The notes: generated from the letters alone by a model not told the origin. Counted from the first letter of the stretch, positions 25,807 to 36,828 are shown. The stretch is DNA of 47,811 nucleotides from Parcubacteria group bacterium (GCA_016217555.1 JACRHW010000002.1:1-47811), one strand, 5' to 3'. Program-made: numbers and translations.

Positions 25807-27165
25807 ATGTCAGACAAATCGAAACAAGAAACAGTAAGACTCCTTCCACAAAATGTCGAGGCAGAAGAATCTGTCCTTGGCGCGCTTATGATTGATCGTC
25901 TCGCAATGTCGCGCATCGCGGATATTATTAGTCCCCGCGACTTCTATAAGCCCGGACATCAAAAAATATTTGAAGGGATGCTACGACTTTATGAACGAAG
26001 TGAGCCCATCGATCTTGTGAGCGTCTCGAACAAACTCAAGGAGCTTGGCACCCTCCAAGATATTGGTGGATCATCCTACCTTTCGGGTCTTGTAAATAAA
26101 GTCCCTACTGCGACACACATCGTCCATTATTCAAAGATCGTGCATGGGAAACGTATCCTGCGTGATCTTATTAGCACCGCACACGCTGTCGCCGGTGAAG
26201 CATTCGAAGAACCAGAAGACATTGAACAATTTCTTGATCAGGCAGAATCACGGTTTTTTAGTATCGCCCAACAAACCTCCCAAAAACAATTTGTTCCCAT
26301 GGCACAAGATCTTCCCGAAGCCTTTAGTCGTATCGAACGACTCCAGCAGAGAGAAGATGGAATTCGAGGTATCACCAGTGGTTTTCCTGGTCTTGATAAT
26401 ATTCTTTCGGGATTTCAAAAGTCAGATCTCATTATTATTGGCGCTCGCCCCTCTGTTGGTAAAACATCGCTTGCACTTGCCGTCGCTCGGCAGGCAGCCA
26501 CAAAAACGGGTCTTCCTGTTGGCATATTAAGCCTCGAGATGTCACGCGAACAGGTTATCGATCGTATCATAGCCGCAGAATCACGCGTCCCCCTTTGGAA
26601 ACTTCGTACAGGCAAGGGACTCTCCGAACTCGAATTTGAACTCCTGCATCATGCACTCGATCGTCTCTCCCAAGCTCCTATATTTATAGATGACACCACC
26701 TCGCCCAATATTCTTCAAATTCGTGCCATGGCTCGCCGTCTTCAAGCTGAACAAGGACTTGCTATGCTCGTCGTGGATTATCTCCAACTTATTCAACCAC
26801 GCACTAATTCGGATAACGTCGTACAACAAATGACAGAAATCTCACGCGCCCTAAAAGGCCTTGCACGCGAACTTGATATCCCCATCATTGCTCTCTCACA
26901 GCTCTCTCGTAATATAGATAACCGGGAAATTAAAATTCCAAGACTTTCTGATCTGCGAGATAGCGGTTCTATCGAACAAGACAGCGATATTGTTATGTTC
27001 CTCTATAGGAAGGAGAGAGAAAAACTCGAAATGAATGATAGTGATGGAGATACTATTGAAATTATTGTTGCAAAACACAGAAACGGACCATTAGGAAATG
27101 TGAAACTTCATTTTGATCAAGAATACGCAACATTTACCACCATCGAAAATCGTCTTAATAATTAA
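25807..27165 (+). CDS. dnaB: Replicative DNA helicase DnaB
   Basis: PQNVEAEESVLGALMID, GARPSVGKTSLALAVARQ, MLVVDYLQLI. Confidence 0.96.
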   Translation: MSDKSKQETVRLLPQNVEAEESVLGALMIDRLAMSRIADIISPRDFYKPGHQKIFEGMLRLYERSEPIDLVSVSNKLKELGTLQDIGGSSYLSGLVNKVPTATHIVHYSKIVHGKRILRDLISTAHAVAGEAFEEPEDIEQFLDQAESRFFSIAQQTSQKQFVPMAQDLPEAFSRIERLQQREDGIRGITSGFPGLDNILSGFQKSDLIIIGARPSVGKTSLALAVARQAATKTGLPVGILSLEMSREQVIDRIIAAESRVPLWKLRTGKGLSELEFELLHHALDRLSQAPIFIDDTTSPNILQIRAMARRLQAEQGLAMLVVDYLQLIQPRTNSDNVVQQMTEISRALKGLARELDIPIIALSQLSRNIDNREIKIPRLSDLRDSGSIEQDSDIVMFLYRKEREKLEMNDSDGDTIEIIVAKHRNGPLGNVKLHFDQEYATFTTIENRLNN

Positions 27166-27267
27166 AAAACAGCCCTTGAATCACAAACCATCTATTTCGT
27201 GTGAGAAATATGAGTTTTGTAATTCAAAGTATCTAGTACCTAAAAGCTAACACCTAAAATCTCGTTT

Positions 27268-27867
27268 ATGGTCCCAGAAATAATTCATTCTTGTATCAAA
27301 CGCATTGCGCGACTTCCTGGTATTGGTCAACGACAGGCCTCGCGCATCGTCTTCTCTTTACTACGATCAAAAGAACATGTTGCGACGCCTCTCGTTACAG
27401 ATCTGGAACACCTTCTCCTTCTTCAGTCATGTTCCTCGTGTTCCTTCCCTCATGAACCACGTGAAACAACACTCTGTACTATATGCGCCAATCCACATCG
27501 TAATAAGAATACTATCATGATTATTGAGAAAGAGACCGATCTCCTTACCATAGAAAAGGCAAAGATATTTAATGGCACCTATTTTGTTCTCGGTAGCCTT
27601 GTAAATCCGATAGAACCCGACTCAGAACATCGATTTAATCTGCAACCTCTCCTTGTACGTATCACAACCAATCCTGAAATTAAAAAAGAAATTATCTTTG
27701 CCCTTTCCCCTACCGCAACAGGCAACCTTACTGCAACCCACATTGGACGCATCCTCAAAGAGCATAATGTACACACAACCCACCTCGGAAGGGGCCTCCC
27801 CAACGGAGGCGACGTAGAATTCACCGACGAAGAAACAATTATCGCCGCATTCACAAATAGAAAATAA
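27268..27867 (+). CDS. recR: Recombination protein RecR
   Basis: RLPGIGQRQASRIVFSLL, CSSCSFPHEPRETTLCTIC, TOPRIM region. Confidence 0.93.
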   Translation: MVPEIIHSCIKRIARLPGIGQRQASRIVFSLLRSKEHVATPLVTDLEHLLLLQSCSSCSFPHEPRETTLCTICANPHRNKNTIMIIEKETDLLTIEKAKIFNGTYFVLGSLVNPIEPDSEHRFNLQPLLVRITTNPEIKKEIIFALSPTATGNLTATHIGRILKEHNVHTTHLGRGLPNGGDVEFTDEETIIAAFTNRK

Positions 27868-27891
27868 AAACCCGTGACGTGCGGGTTTTCT
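27866..27891. terminator. Bidirectional terminator recR/rplU
   Basis: aaaACCCGtgacgtgCGGGTttt. Confidence 0.75.
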
Positions 27892-27895
27892 AAAC

Positions 27896-28207
27896 TTACA
27901 TAACAATTTTTGTAATCTTCACTTCGCTAAAATGCTGTCTGTGCCCCTTCTTCTTTCGATAACGTGTTTTGTTGTGATAACGAAATACGATTTTCTTGTC
28001 ATCCCGCCCCTGCTCCACCACCTTTGCCTCTACAGAAGCTCCAGCGAGAAGTGGATGGCCGAGAACTGGATCAGCGTCTTTTTGCACCATGAGAATATCA
28101 GTAAAAGTATACGAAGTACCCACCTCTACAGGAAGTTTTTCTACTTGAATAGTATCACCCTCTTCGACGAGGTACTGTTTTCCCCCTGTTTTTATGATGG
28201 CTAACAT
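27896..28207 (-). CDS. rplU: 50S ribosomal protein L21
   Basis: MLAIIKTGGKQYLVEEGDTIQVEKLPVEVG..HYNKTRYRKKKGHRQ-like C-terminus. Confidence 0.95.
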   Translation of the reverse strand: MLAIIKTGGKQYLVEEGDTIQVEKLPVEVGTSYTFTDILMVQKDADPVLGHPLLAGASVEAKVVEQGRDDKKIVFRYHNKTRYRKKKGHRQHFSEVKITKIVM

Positions 28208-28301
28208 GAGAATACAGGTCTTTAACTACTATCATGATTATACGTGATTATACATAATTCAAGAAGAAAGTGCAAGAGGCCGTATGGTTGGCCTTTATTT
28301 A

Positions 28302-29045
28302 CTAGTGGGCATTGCCAACAAAGTACTCTATGAACCTTCCCACAAACAAAGACATGGTCACAATGATTACAGCAAGACCAACATTTCTCACGATTGCGGA
28401 CCAAGCTGATTCACGGACAACAATTGCCTGCTCAATTGAAAGAAGAGTCAGCCCAAAAACTCCCCACAAAAGATCAATTGCAACACCAACCCCCAATTGG
28501 CATAAAAGGATTGGAATGATAAATGTAATAGGAAAAATGAATTTCCCCACCAAGGTGCCACACGCATAGCGTAGTGCTACCCCCTTACAAATACCACGCT
28601 CTGATACCTTAGATAAATACATACCGAAAGCATCGGAGAAACTATCAGCTATTGCAATCGTTGCAATGGTCGCGATAACAGCGATACGAGATTCTGTCGC
28701 AGAATTTACACCAACAAGCAATCCAGAAGTTGTTAAAATTCCAGAAGTGATACCAAAAACAAATTCCCCAATCTTCTCATGAAAACGAAGCACCATCTGA
28801 AACCATTCTGGTAATTTTTTATCACACATCAAATCAAAATAACTTTCCTTAACGAGTATCTCATTTTCTAAATTGAGCAGAGTAATTACATCAAACAGTG
28901 CCTTCTCACTGGAAGCACGTAACTCGATAAACACACCAAGGTGCTCAACATCATCACACGCAATAACAACTTCATGGAAACGATAAAGAGTACGATTCTT
29001 GCAAACGACAACACGAATACCATGTATACGCATCAGAGGGGGCAA
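28302..29045 (-). CDS. Truncated CYTH-like domain fused to a VIT/CCC1-like membrane domain
   Basis: GIRVVVCKNRTLYRFHEVVIACDDVEHLGVFIELRA (CYTH C-terminal half), then EFVFGITSGILTTSGLLVGV; ORF N-terminus is antisense to the nicotinamidase fragment. Confidence 0.6.
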   Translation of the reverse strand: MPPLMRIHGIRVVVCKNRTLYRFHEVVIACDDVEHLGVFIELRASSEKALFDVITLLNLENEILVKESYFDLMCDKKLPEWFQMVLRFHEKIGEFVFGITSGILTTSGLLVGVNSATESRIAVIATIATIAIADSFSDAFGMYLSKVSERGICKGVALRYACGTLVGKFIFPITFIIPILLCQLGVGVAIDLLWGVFGLTLLSIEQAIVVRESAWSAIVRNVGLAVIIVTMSLFVGRFIEYFVGNAH

Positions 29046-29401
29046 AATTTCATAAGGAACTGGCTCTTGAAAAGCGGTGTCATGTTGTCTCAAAAGGAAC
29101 GCGGTTTGGAGAACATGGATACTCCGCCTTTGACGGTACTTTTGATGACAACACACTTCTCGGGGTTTTTATTAAAGAAGCCGAGATAAGTAAAATTTTT
29201 GTGGGGGGTCTTGCAACTGATTATTGTGTAAAAGCAACAGTGCTTGATGCCCTAAAACATAAGCTTGAAACCATTGTACTCATTGATGCTTGCCGTGCAG
29301 TAAATGTTCACCCTGGTGATGGAGACAGAGCAATTCTCGAAATGCAAAAAGCAGGAGCCATTATATCCACGACACAAGAAATCATTAAAACAAATCCATA
29401 A
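29036..29401 (+). pseudogene. 5'-truncated nicotinamidase/isochorismatase-family gene
   Basis: Open frame GAKFHKELALEKRCHVVSKGTRFGEHGYSAFDGTFDDNTLLGVFIKEAEISKIFVGGLATDYCVKATVLDALK...; N-terminal half missing. Confidence 0.75.
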
Positions 29402-29406
29402 AAAAT

Positions 29407-29434
29407 ACCGAGCAATGCTCGGCTTTTCTTTTTT
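29407..29434. terminator. Terminator
   Basis: ccgAGCaatGCTcggcttttcttttttt. Confidence 0.8.
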
Positions 29435-29829
29435 TATTCCCAATCACTACGACGACCCTCCTTCTTTTTTCCTAACCTCTTTTTTGATTCCAATCGCCTC
29501 TCTTTTGCTCCATGCGTAGGCGTTGTCTCAACTCGCTCCTTCTGCACCTCAAGTGCTTTTGCGATACGCTCCTCAAGCCATTTACGTGCTCGAGCTCTAT
29601 TTTGCTCACGCATGCGCTCTTCGCTACACTCGATAAGAAATTCTCCACCATCGGTAACTGCACCAGGATATAATTCCCTAAGTCGAGCAAGAAGTGCCTC
29701 ATTATTCACCTGTACACGAAGCCGTACGGCCGTTTCAACTTTATTTACATTCTGACCGCCCTTTCCCCCAGAACGAAAAAACTCCTCTCTCACAATAAAA
29801 ACACCATTTTCCTTCAACATTTCTTCCAT
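29434..29829 (-). CDS. arfB: Peptidyl-tRNA hydrolase ArfB/ICT1-like (GGQ domain)
   Basis: FFRSGGKGGQNVNKVETAVRLR and basic C-terminal tail. Confidence 0.9.
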   Translation of the reverse strand: MEEMLKENGVFIVREEFFRSGGKGGQNVNKVETAVRLRVQVNNEALLARLRELYPGAVTDGGEFLIECSEERMREQNRARARKWLEERIAKALEVQKERVETTPTHGAKERRLESKKRLGKKKEGRRSDWE

Positions 29830-29882
29830 TTCCTTTCTTTTTTTACATTATATCACAAATTTATGAATCTTGCAAATTTTTC

Positions 29883-30215
29883 CTAGACATTAAGTCCAAT
29901 AAGATACATTATTCCGACCAACGCAAGAACGTTAAGAAATAAGGTAAACCCTGCCACGAAATATGCAAAAAAACGAATGCGTATGTAGAGCAACATACTT
30001 ATTCCAAAGTTAAACAATGAAATCAAAAAAGTCCCAAAAAGAATTCTATAAAAATCAAAACGATCACCAAGATAATCAATCCCACGAAGGGGGTCATAGT
30101 GTGTAATCAAAGCACCACTCAATCCCCTTGTATAGACAGCAACGTACAGCAAGGAAAAAAGAAATACTACTAGACTTATCCCATATACCACAAAAAGACG
30201 TTTTGGCATGATCAC
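29883..30215 (-). CDS. Hypothetical membrane protein, 110 aa
   Basis: Three hydrophobic segments. Confidence 0.6.
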   Translation of the reverse strand: MIMPKRLFVVYGISLVVFLFSLLYVAVYTRGLSGALITHYDPLRGIDYLGDRFDFYRILFGTFLISLFNFGISMLLYIRIRFFAYFVAGFTLFLNVLALVGIMYLIGLNV

Positions 30216-30249
30216 AAGAATCTAGAAAAACAATTTAGTTTTGTAATTT

Positions 30250-30783
30250 TTAATATAATTCAGGATGTTCTAGGTGGATCATCGCGGTTAACACTGCCTG
30301 TTTGGTGTAATCTTTTCGTGTAAGTCGCCCCTTAGTAAGCACCCCTATAATCCCCTCTGCGGATCCTATCTGCGGATTGGTAGTAAGTCCTATCTTATTA
30401 AATGCTTGTGTAGAATCAACCCCTTCTTCAAAGATAAGGCGTGTAACCTCGCGCGGAAACTCAAGTGCGGAGGATAATCCAAACGAAAATTGCTTTCCAT
30501 CGTAAATTGCACACACGCACACATCCATATATCCCGTTTTGGTATTGGGTACCACCATGAGTCCACTTTCAATACCAAAACTATATGCACAATCCCTAAA
30601 TGCTCCACGTGCGCGGTTCATTGCTCCTTGCATTGTTTCATCAATCGACTTTGGTTGAGCAGAAACAGCAGAATCAACTTCATGTGAACATATCTCTGCA
30701 TCACGCAAATCATCATAATAAGCAAGCACCTCTTTTACAGCACTGATCTTCACATCGTTTTTCGATCCCACACAGATCTTCAT
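30250..30783 (-). CDS. YjjX/DUF84-family ITP/XTP phosphatase
   Basis: KICVGSKNDVKISAVKEVL, GIESGLMV, GSAEGIIGVLTKGRLTRKDYTKQAVLTAM. Confidence 0.9.
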   Translation of the reverse strand: MKICVGSKNDVKISAVKEVLAYYDDLRDAEICSHEVDSAVSAQPKSIDETMQGAMNRARGAFRDCAYSFGIESGLMVVPNTKTGYMDVCVCAIYDGKQFSFGLSSALEFPREVTRLIFEEGVDSTQAFNKIGLTTNPQIGSAEGIIGVLTKGRLTRKDYTKQAVLTAMIHLEHPELY

Positions 30784-30787
30784 ATAC

Positions 30788-31357
30788 TTATGCCAAAATT
30801 TCGTTGGTTAGTTCCTTTATACCAATCTTTTTAAACGAGGAATATGGAATAACCTTTCGATCCTTAAAAACATCCTGAATTTTTTTAAGTTGTTTTTTAT
30901 ACTCGGATTGCTTTAATTTATCTATCTTATTTGCCACCACAATAATATTCTTCCCCTGTCCTATAAGCCTCTGAAACACCTCCAAATCAATTTCGGTGGG
31001 ACCCACATAAGCATCGATAATAAACACAATCTTTTTTTGGATATATCCCGAACGCAATAAATACCAATCAATCAATTTTAAAAGTCGCCCCCGTAACTCG
31101 TGTGATCCTTGGGCAAACCCATACCCTGGCAAGTCAACAAGATAAAAAGACCTATTTATTAAAAAAATGTTTATCTCCTGCGTACGCCCAGGGAAAGAGC
31201 TTGTTCGTGCTAAATCCTTCTGTTTAGTAAGGGAGTTGATAACACTCGACTTCCCTACATTTGAGCGCCCAATAAAAGCAATTTGAGGCGTACCATCCTC
31301 AAAAATCTCATCAGTCCCCACCACCCCCTTCATAAATTCTGCAGATGTAATTTTCAT
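30788..31357 (-). CDS. engB: Ribosome biogenesis GTPase EngB/YsxC
   Basis: IAFIGRSNVGKSSVINSLT, LVDLPGYGFA, VANKIDKL. Confidence 0.95.
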   Translation of the reverse strand: MKITSAEFMKGVVGTDEIFEDGTPQIAFIGRSNVGKSSVINSLTKQKDLARTSSFPGRTQEINIFLINRSFYLVDLPGYGFAQGSHELRGRLLKLIDWYLLRSGYIQKKIVFIIDAYVGPTEIDLEVFQRLIGQGKNIIVVANKIDKLKQSEYKKQLKKIQDVFKDRKVIPYSSFKKIGIKELTNEILA

Positions 31358-31493
31358 ATATAAATGTAGTATGCGCAAGCGATAGTATACAAAATAGCAT
31401 ACCAGAGATAGTTAGCACGCGACACCTTGCTATTTTATAAAATGTGTGCTAAAAATAACACGGCACCATAACAACAGAAAAGAGGTATATACC

Positions 31494-31775
31494 ATGCACA
31501 CACGTGTACGAGTAGGACTTATGGTGGTTTGCTTGCTTCTTGCAACTCTCATCGCTTCATGCAGTAGCCCAAAACAAAAGAACACACCAACAGCAACGGC
31601 AACGGAAGCTACGAATACTAGCGATGAAAATACCACAGCAGATACAGCACCAGAAGAAACACAACCCACCGAAACAGATAAAAAAGAACTGGCTCCAGAC
31701 ATCACCGAAATTAAAATAGGAGACGTAGGAATCATATTGTCAAAAGCTACTCGATCAAGTCTACCTGTACAATAG
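31494..31775 (+). CDS. Short lipoprotein with foreign C-terminus
   Basis: Lipobox LLLATLIASC, T/E-rich linker; last ~11 residues are antisense to the nuclease fragment. Confidence 0.6.
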   Translation: MHTRVRVGLMVVCLLLATLIASCSSPKQKNTPTATATEATNTSDENTTADTAPEETQPTETDKKELAPDITEIKIGDVGIILSKATRSSLPVQ

Positions 31776-32317
31776 ACAAAATATCCTGTATCAGAAACCT
31801 GTAAACCATTCCGCCTCAGAAGCCACTGGTATACCTCCATCTGTCGCTTATAGCTATTCTGCCACTCCTTATCAAGCTCTTTAACCGCCTCTTCCTTTGC
31901 TGTCGCCTTATAATCAACAACGATGTATTCACCCTTACTATCAATCCATAAGTCGTCGATGGCGCCCGTAACAACTAATCCCGTTGGTACATGTACATGC
32001 TTAACACCGCCAAAATTCCTCCTCCATTCATCGAGTTCATTATGAGGTGCTGGCTTTGCATCTATTCCATATTCTTTTTGTAGGGGATGCTGTTCGCCTC
32101 TAGCACGATGCGTATCAAACTCTTGTTTCAATAAATAGTCTACTGCGCTATTTAGAGCAAAGGGAAATCCAGGGACACGCTTCACACCAAGCTTGTTATC
32201 CATATAAAAACACCTTGGGCATTCCAAAAACAAATCGATCTTGGAACGACTCAATTTCCAATTGCCACCTCCATAATTCCACGCGGACCCTCTATTCGCT
32301 TTATAGTATTCGGACAT
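31738..32317 (-). pseudogene. 3'-truncated PD-(D/E)XK nuclease, paralog 2
   Basis: SRSKIDLFLECPRCFYMDN, GAIDDLWIDSKGEYIVVDYKAT, QMEVYQWLLRRNG; similarity to paralog 1 stops at RVAFD. Confidence 0.75.
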
Positions 32318-32382
32318 ATTTTTTTATTACACTAAAAATAGGATCGTATAAATATAATCCTATCATAGTAGCAAGGAAAAAA

Positions 32383-33048
32383 TTAATATATCGGAGCGTA
32401 TTTGATATCGAATGACTTAGGAATACGAATAGTGCGCAATACTTTTCCAAATATCTTATACGTCGCATCTTCTCCCAGAATAATTGAACGGTGTGAAGAA
32501 TCAGATGAGACTGGTTTAAGGATAATAAGATCATCGGATCGTACATAGCGTTTAATAACAGCGCTATCATCAATTATGGCAACCACCGTATCACCCATCT
32601 CATACTCCCTATCAACAATGCGTTCTACGAGAACGTAATCTCCATCTTCTATACCCGCCTCATTCATAGAATTTCCCACCGCCTTAATCACAAAAAGATT
32701 TGCCTTTTTCTTACCTGTTATAAGATTTGAGGCTACTTCTATAAACTCATCAAAAGTACGCTCTGCTATCACCGAAGGACTTCCACACCCCGCAGAGGCA
32801 AACACAGGAAGCTGCACCGTCTCACCCTCTTCCATTTCTTTGGTGAGTATAATACCACGCCCCTTGTAACGCTCCCGACGTAATAATCCCTTTTTAGAAA
32901 GCGCCTCGAGATATTGTGTTATCGATCGGGATGAAGAGAGACCCATCTTGTCGCGTATCTCTTCGATCGTAGGGGACTCCTGATACTTTTTAAAATGCTG
33001 TTCGATGATGGCGAGCACCTTTTTTTGAAACTTTGTGAGTTGCACCAT
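32383..33048 (-). CDS. lexA: LexA repressor
   Basis: wHTH; VFASAGCGSP cleavage region, AVGNSMNEAGI Ser, AVIKRY Lys; start revised to MVQLTK. Confidence 0.93.
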   Translation of the reverse strand: MVQLTKFQKKVLAIIEQHFKKYQESPTIEEIRDKMGLSSSRSITQYLEALSKKGLLRRERYKGRGIILTKEMEEGETVQLPVFASAGCGSPSVIAERTFDEFIEVASNLITGKKKANLFVIKAVGNSMNEAGIEDGDYVLVERIVDREYEMGDTVVAIIDDSAVIKRYVRSDDLIILKPVSSDSSHRSIILGEDATYKIFGKVLRTIRIPKSFDIKYAPIY

Positions 33049-33073
33049 ATGTGTATATTGGTTATACACATAT
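33047..33073. promoter_or_regulatory. Predicted LexA operator (autoregulatory)
   Basis: ATATGTGTATA-ttggt-TATACACATAT, perfect 11-bp arms, abutting the lexA ATG; extra half site TATATACACAT downstream in the same intergenic region. Confidence 0.75.
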
Positions 33074-33127
33074 CATACAAAAAGAGTATATACACATCAA
33101 CTGTGGAAAAGTGTATTGTGAAAACAA

Positions 33128-33158
33128 AAAACCGACATTTTACATATCGGCTTTTTGT
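33128..33158 (-). terminator. rpoC terminator
   Basis: aaaaaCCGAcattttacataTCGGcttttt. Confidence 0.7.
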
Positions 33159-33189
33159 TGTGATTATTTGTCCCTGTCGTTACTTTGTT

Positions 33190-36100
33190 CTACTCAGCTG
33201 ATTCCTTAGATTCTTCTTGTGGTGAGCCAGGTCGAACCACTCTTTCACTCATCTCTTCTAAACTCGCCGCATATCCTGTTCCTGCTGGAATAAGTCTCCC
33301 AATAATAACATTTTCTTTAAGACCTCGGAGGTAGTCGATTCTTCCCTCGACAGCAGCTGACACAAGAGCACGTGTCGTCTCTTGGAAAGAGGCCGCGGAC
33401 AAGAACGAATAACTACTTGAAGCAATATTCTTGATTCCAAGCAAGAGTTCACGCCCGTGAGCTGGCTTCTTTTTAGCCCTCACAAGCTCCCTGTTTCTTT
33501 CGATGAAGATAGATCGTTCTACCGTTTCCCCTATAGAAAATTGAGAGTCGCCGGCATCTACAATACGTACACGACTAAACATCTGACGCACTACGATCTC
33601 AACGTGCTTGTCATGGATTTTTGCCCCCTCTGAAAGATACACTTTTTGAATTTCACGTACAACATAACGCCATACCCCGTCCTTCCCCGCCACCTTATAT
33701 AAATCATGAAGGTCAATGTGCCCCTCAGTAAGCTGTGTTCCTGGTAATACCGCCTGACCCTCTTCAACAACAATACTTATGCCACGAGGAATCTTGTACT
33801 CCTTACGAAGTTTCTTCTTACCCTCCTGCACGATGTGTACCGTAACACCTCCTCCATCTTCCATCTCTTCTATCTTCTCTACCCATCCCTCCGCCTCAGC
33901 AATAGCTGCGCTGTTCTTTATAGCTCGTGCTTCAAAAAGCTCTTCGATACGAGGAAGACCGTGAGTAATATCAAGTCCTGCAACACCTCCAATATGGAAG
34001 GTTCTCATAGTAAGCTGTGTTCCTGGTTCACCAATAGATTGGGCGGCTATTACACCGACAGCACTTCCAAGCTCCACAGGTTTGTGCTGAGAAAGATCCA
34101 GGCCATAACAACTCTGACATACCCCAAAAAGAGAACGACATGACAATGGAGAACGTACGCGTACACTTTCGGCACCACTTTCTTCAATAGCTTGTGCCTC
34201 CTCGAGGGAAACCACATCACCTGCTCGCGCAATAATTTTGTTTCCTACCTTCACGTCATCAAGCAACGTGCGTGAAAATACCCTATCTTTAAGTCTATGA
34301 TGAAACTCTTCACCATCCTTTTTGTAAATAGTAATTCCATCCTCTGTGCCACAGTCATCCTCTATCACAAAGGTAGATTGCCCCACATCAACCAATCGGC
34401 GTGTGAGGTATCCTGCTGATGCTGTCTTTAAGGCAGTATCAGTTGTTCCCTTTCTTGCACCATGCGTTGAGATAAAGTATTCGAGCAAGTTAAGCCCTTC
34501 TTTAAAAGATGACTTAACAGGAAGTTCGATGGTCTCGTTGCGTGGATTCTGTACAAGACCCTTCATTGCTACCATTTGTTCTACAGGAGCCCAACTAGCC
34601 CTTGCGCCAGAATCAATAATCATAAAGACAGAGTTATCACCCTTAAAGGCATGCGGTACCAACCTTGAAAGATCCGTCTTTGCCCTTTGCCACACCACCA
34701 CAGAACGAACGCGACGTTCCTCGAGAGACAACAACCCCTCTTGGTATTGCTCCCAAATTTTTTCTGTCTCTGTTTCTGCCTGGGTAACAATCTCCTTCTT
34801 TTCGTGAGGTGCAACGAGATCTCCCATTGCCCAACTAATGCCAGAAAGTGTTGAATATTTAAATCCTAAAAACTTAATAGCATCCAAGAGATTGGTAAAT
34901 GTTTCATTATCATACTTTCTCTGCAAGGTAGCAGTAAGCTTCTTTATTTCGCCTTTATCAAGTACCTTATCGAGATAAGGATAATCTGCGGGAAGTATTT
35001 CGTTTAAAATAAGTTTCCCCGCCGTTGTAGTAAGTACCTGCTTTCCTTTCTCGTGCTTTGGGTGAAGAACCTTGATCGGTTCGTGGAGAGTAATCACTTC
35101 GTTTTCGTAGGCAAGAAGTACCTCGTCTACTGCACTAAACGCACGCATCTTGCCTCCCTTAGCCTCATATTCCGATTGTGTACGTGTGAGATAATAACAC
35201 CCCAACACCATGTCTTGTGTAGGGGACACAATAGGCTCACCGGTTGCAGGGCGCAGCACATTCTTCTTCGCATCCATATACATGCGAGCCTCTTCCTGTG
35301 CCTTTTCAGTTAGGGGAAGGTGCACAGCCATCTGGTCACCATCGAAGTCAGCATTAAAGGCAGTACACACCATGGGGGGAATACGAATACAAAGATCTTC
35401 AATGAGGAGAGGTTGAAATGCCTGAATACCAAGCCTGTGAAGAGTAGGCGCACGATTTAAGAGCACGTAGCGATTTTGGATAACTTCTTCAAGAATTGCC
35501 CACACCTCAGAAGGGGCTTCTTCAATAAGACGGTTTGCTCTTTTTATAGTATTTGCTAAACCAGAACTAAGAAGTTTATGAATAACAAATGGTTTAAATA
35601 ACTCAAGCGCCATCTTTTTTGGCAATCCACACTGATTAAGTTTAAGTTCAGGGCCAACTACGATAACGGAACGACCCGAATAATCCACACGTTTACCAAG
35701 AAGATTCTGTCTGAAACGCCCCCCCTTACCCTTCAACATATCTGCAAGAGATTTAAGAGGTCTCTTCTGTGCGTTCATCTGCTGTTGGCCACTGATACGA
35801 ATACTGTTATCAATAAGTGCATCTACCGCCTCTTGCAACATACGCTTTTCGTTACGAATGATAACTTCAGGCGCCTTAAGCTCTTTTAATTTTCTCAAAC
35901 GGTTGTTTCTATTAATTACACGGCGATAAAGATCATTAAGGTCCGAAGAAGCATAACGTCCTCCATCAAGTGCCACCATTGGTCTTAAGTCTGGTGGAAT
36001 AACAGGAAGTACGGTAAGAATCATCCACTCCGGTCGCTGGTTAGATTGAATAAGATTTTTTACGAGGCGTGCCCTTTGAAGTACCTTTTTGTCAATTTCC

Positions 36101-36810
36101 TTAGTGGAGGTAAGCTCTTGGTCAAGTTGAGCCTTTAACAAATGTAAATCAACGGTCTCAAGAAGAGCACGAATCGCTTCAGCCCCAATGCTTGCCTCGA
36201 ACACCTCACCATATTTTCTACTGAGTGTAAAATAATCAAGTTCAGAAACGACATTCATAGGCTGTATTGCAGCAAGTTCATTCATGGTCTCCTGCTTTAA
36301 GCCTTCAAGCTGTGTACGCTCTTTTGGATTTGCCCGTTTCATTTTATTTTCAAACTCTCTATTCACCTCATCAACTACTCGTTTTCGTGCACCCTCATTC
36401 ACTTTTGTAATAATATAACTGGAATAATAAATAACTTTTTCAAGTTTCTGTGAAGGGACGCCTAAAAGAAGAGCGAGACGCGAAGGAATGCTTCTCAAAA
36501 ACCAGATATGAGCCACAGGTGTCGCAAGCGAAATATGACCAAAACGTTCACGGCGTACGATGGCACGCGTTACCTCAACACCACACTTGTCACACACCAC
36601 GCCTTTGTATCGAACACGTCGGTATTTTCCACAATAACACTCCCAATCTTTTGTTGGACCAAAAATACGCTCCGAAAAAAGACCATCTTTTTCGGGGCGC
36701 TGTGTACGATAGTTAATCGTCTCTGGTTTAACTACCTCACCGTGGGACCATGCAAGGATCCCATCCGGAGAAGCAATTTTTAAACGTAATGCATTGAAAT
36801 TATTAATCAT
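33190..36810 (-). CDS. rpoC: DNA-directed RNA polymerase subunit beta'
   Basis: [37 protein letters not shown]. Confidence 0.99.
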   Translation of the reverse strand: MINNFNALRLKIASPDGILAWSHGEVVKPETINYRTQRPEKDGLFSERIFGPTKDWECYCGKYRRVRYKGVVCDKCGVEVTRAIVRRERFGHISLATPVAHIWFLRSIPSRLALLLGVPSQKLEKVIYYSSYIITKVNEGARKRVVDEVNREFENKMKRANPKERTQLEGLKQETMNELAAIQPMNVVSELDYFTLSRKYGEVFEASIGAEAIRALLETVDLHLLKAQLDQELTSTKEIDKKVLQRARLVKNLIQSNQRPEWMILTVLPVIPPDLRPMVALDGGRYASSDLNDLYRRVINRNNRLRKLKELKAPEVIIRNEKRMLQEAVDALIDNSIRISGQQQMNAQKRPLKSLADMLKGKGGRFRQNLLGKRVDYSGRSVIVVGPELKLNQCGLPKKMALELFKPFVIHKLLSSGLANTIKRANRLIEEAPSEVWAILEEVIQNRYVLLNRAPTLHRLGIQAFQPLLIEDLCIRIPPMVCTAFNADFDGDQMAVHLPLTEKAQEEARMYMDAKKNVLRPATGEPIVSPTQDMVLGCYYLTRTQSEYEAKGGKMRAFSAVDEVLLAYENEVITLHEPIKVLHPKHEKGKQVLTTTAGKLILNEILPADYPYLDKVLDKGEIKKLTATLQRKYDNETFTNLLDAIKFLGFKYSTLSGISWAMGDLVAPHEKKEIVTQAETETEKIWEQYQEGLLSLEERRVRSVVVWQRAKTDLSRLVPHAFKGDNSVFMIIDSGARASWAPVEQMVAMKGLVQNPRNETIELPVKSSFKEGLNLLEYFISTHGARKGTTDTALKTASAGYLTRRLVDVGQSTFVIEDDCGTEDGITIYKKDGEEFHHRLKDRVFSRTLLDDVKVGNKIIARAGDVVSLEEAQAIEESGAESVRVRSPLSCRSLFGVCQSCYGLDLSQHKPVELGSAVGVIAAQSIGEPGTQLTMRTFHIGGVAGLDITHGLPRIEELFEARAIKNSAAIAEAEGWVEKIEEMEDGGGVTVHIVQEGKKKLRKEYKIPRGISIVVEEGQAVLPGTQLTEGHIDLHDLYKVAGKDGVWRYVVREIQKVYLSEGAKIHDKHVEIVVRQMFSRVRIVDAGDSQFSIGETVERSIFIERNRELVRAKKKPAHGRELLLGIKNIASSSYSFLSAASFQETTRALVSAAVEGRIDYLRGLKENVIIGRLIPAGTGYAASLEEMSERVVRPGSPQEESKESAE

Positions 36811-36828
36811 AGTAATGAATACGTTGTA

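Noticed and set aside
28941-29189. 82-aa plus ORF
   Set aside because: Different frame from the nicotinamidase fragment; the open frame GAKFHKEL.. explains the coding signal better.
31430-31737. C-terminal ~100 residues of the 295-aa nuclease ORF
   Set aside because: Antisense to the lipoprotein gene; low-complexity V/S/A-rich translation typical of an antisense frame.
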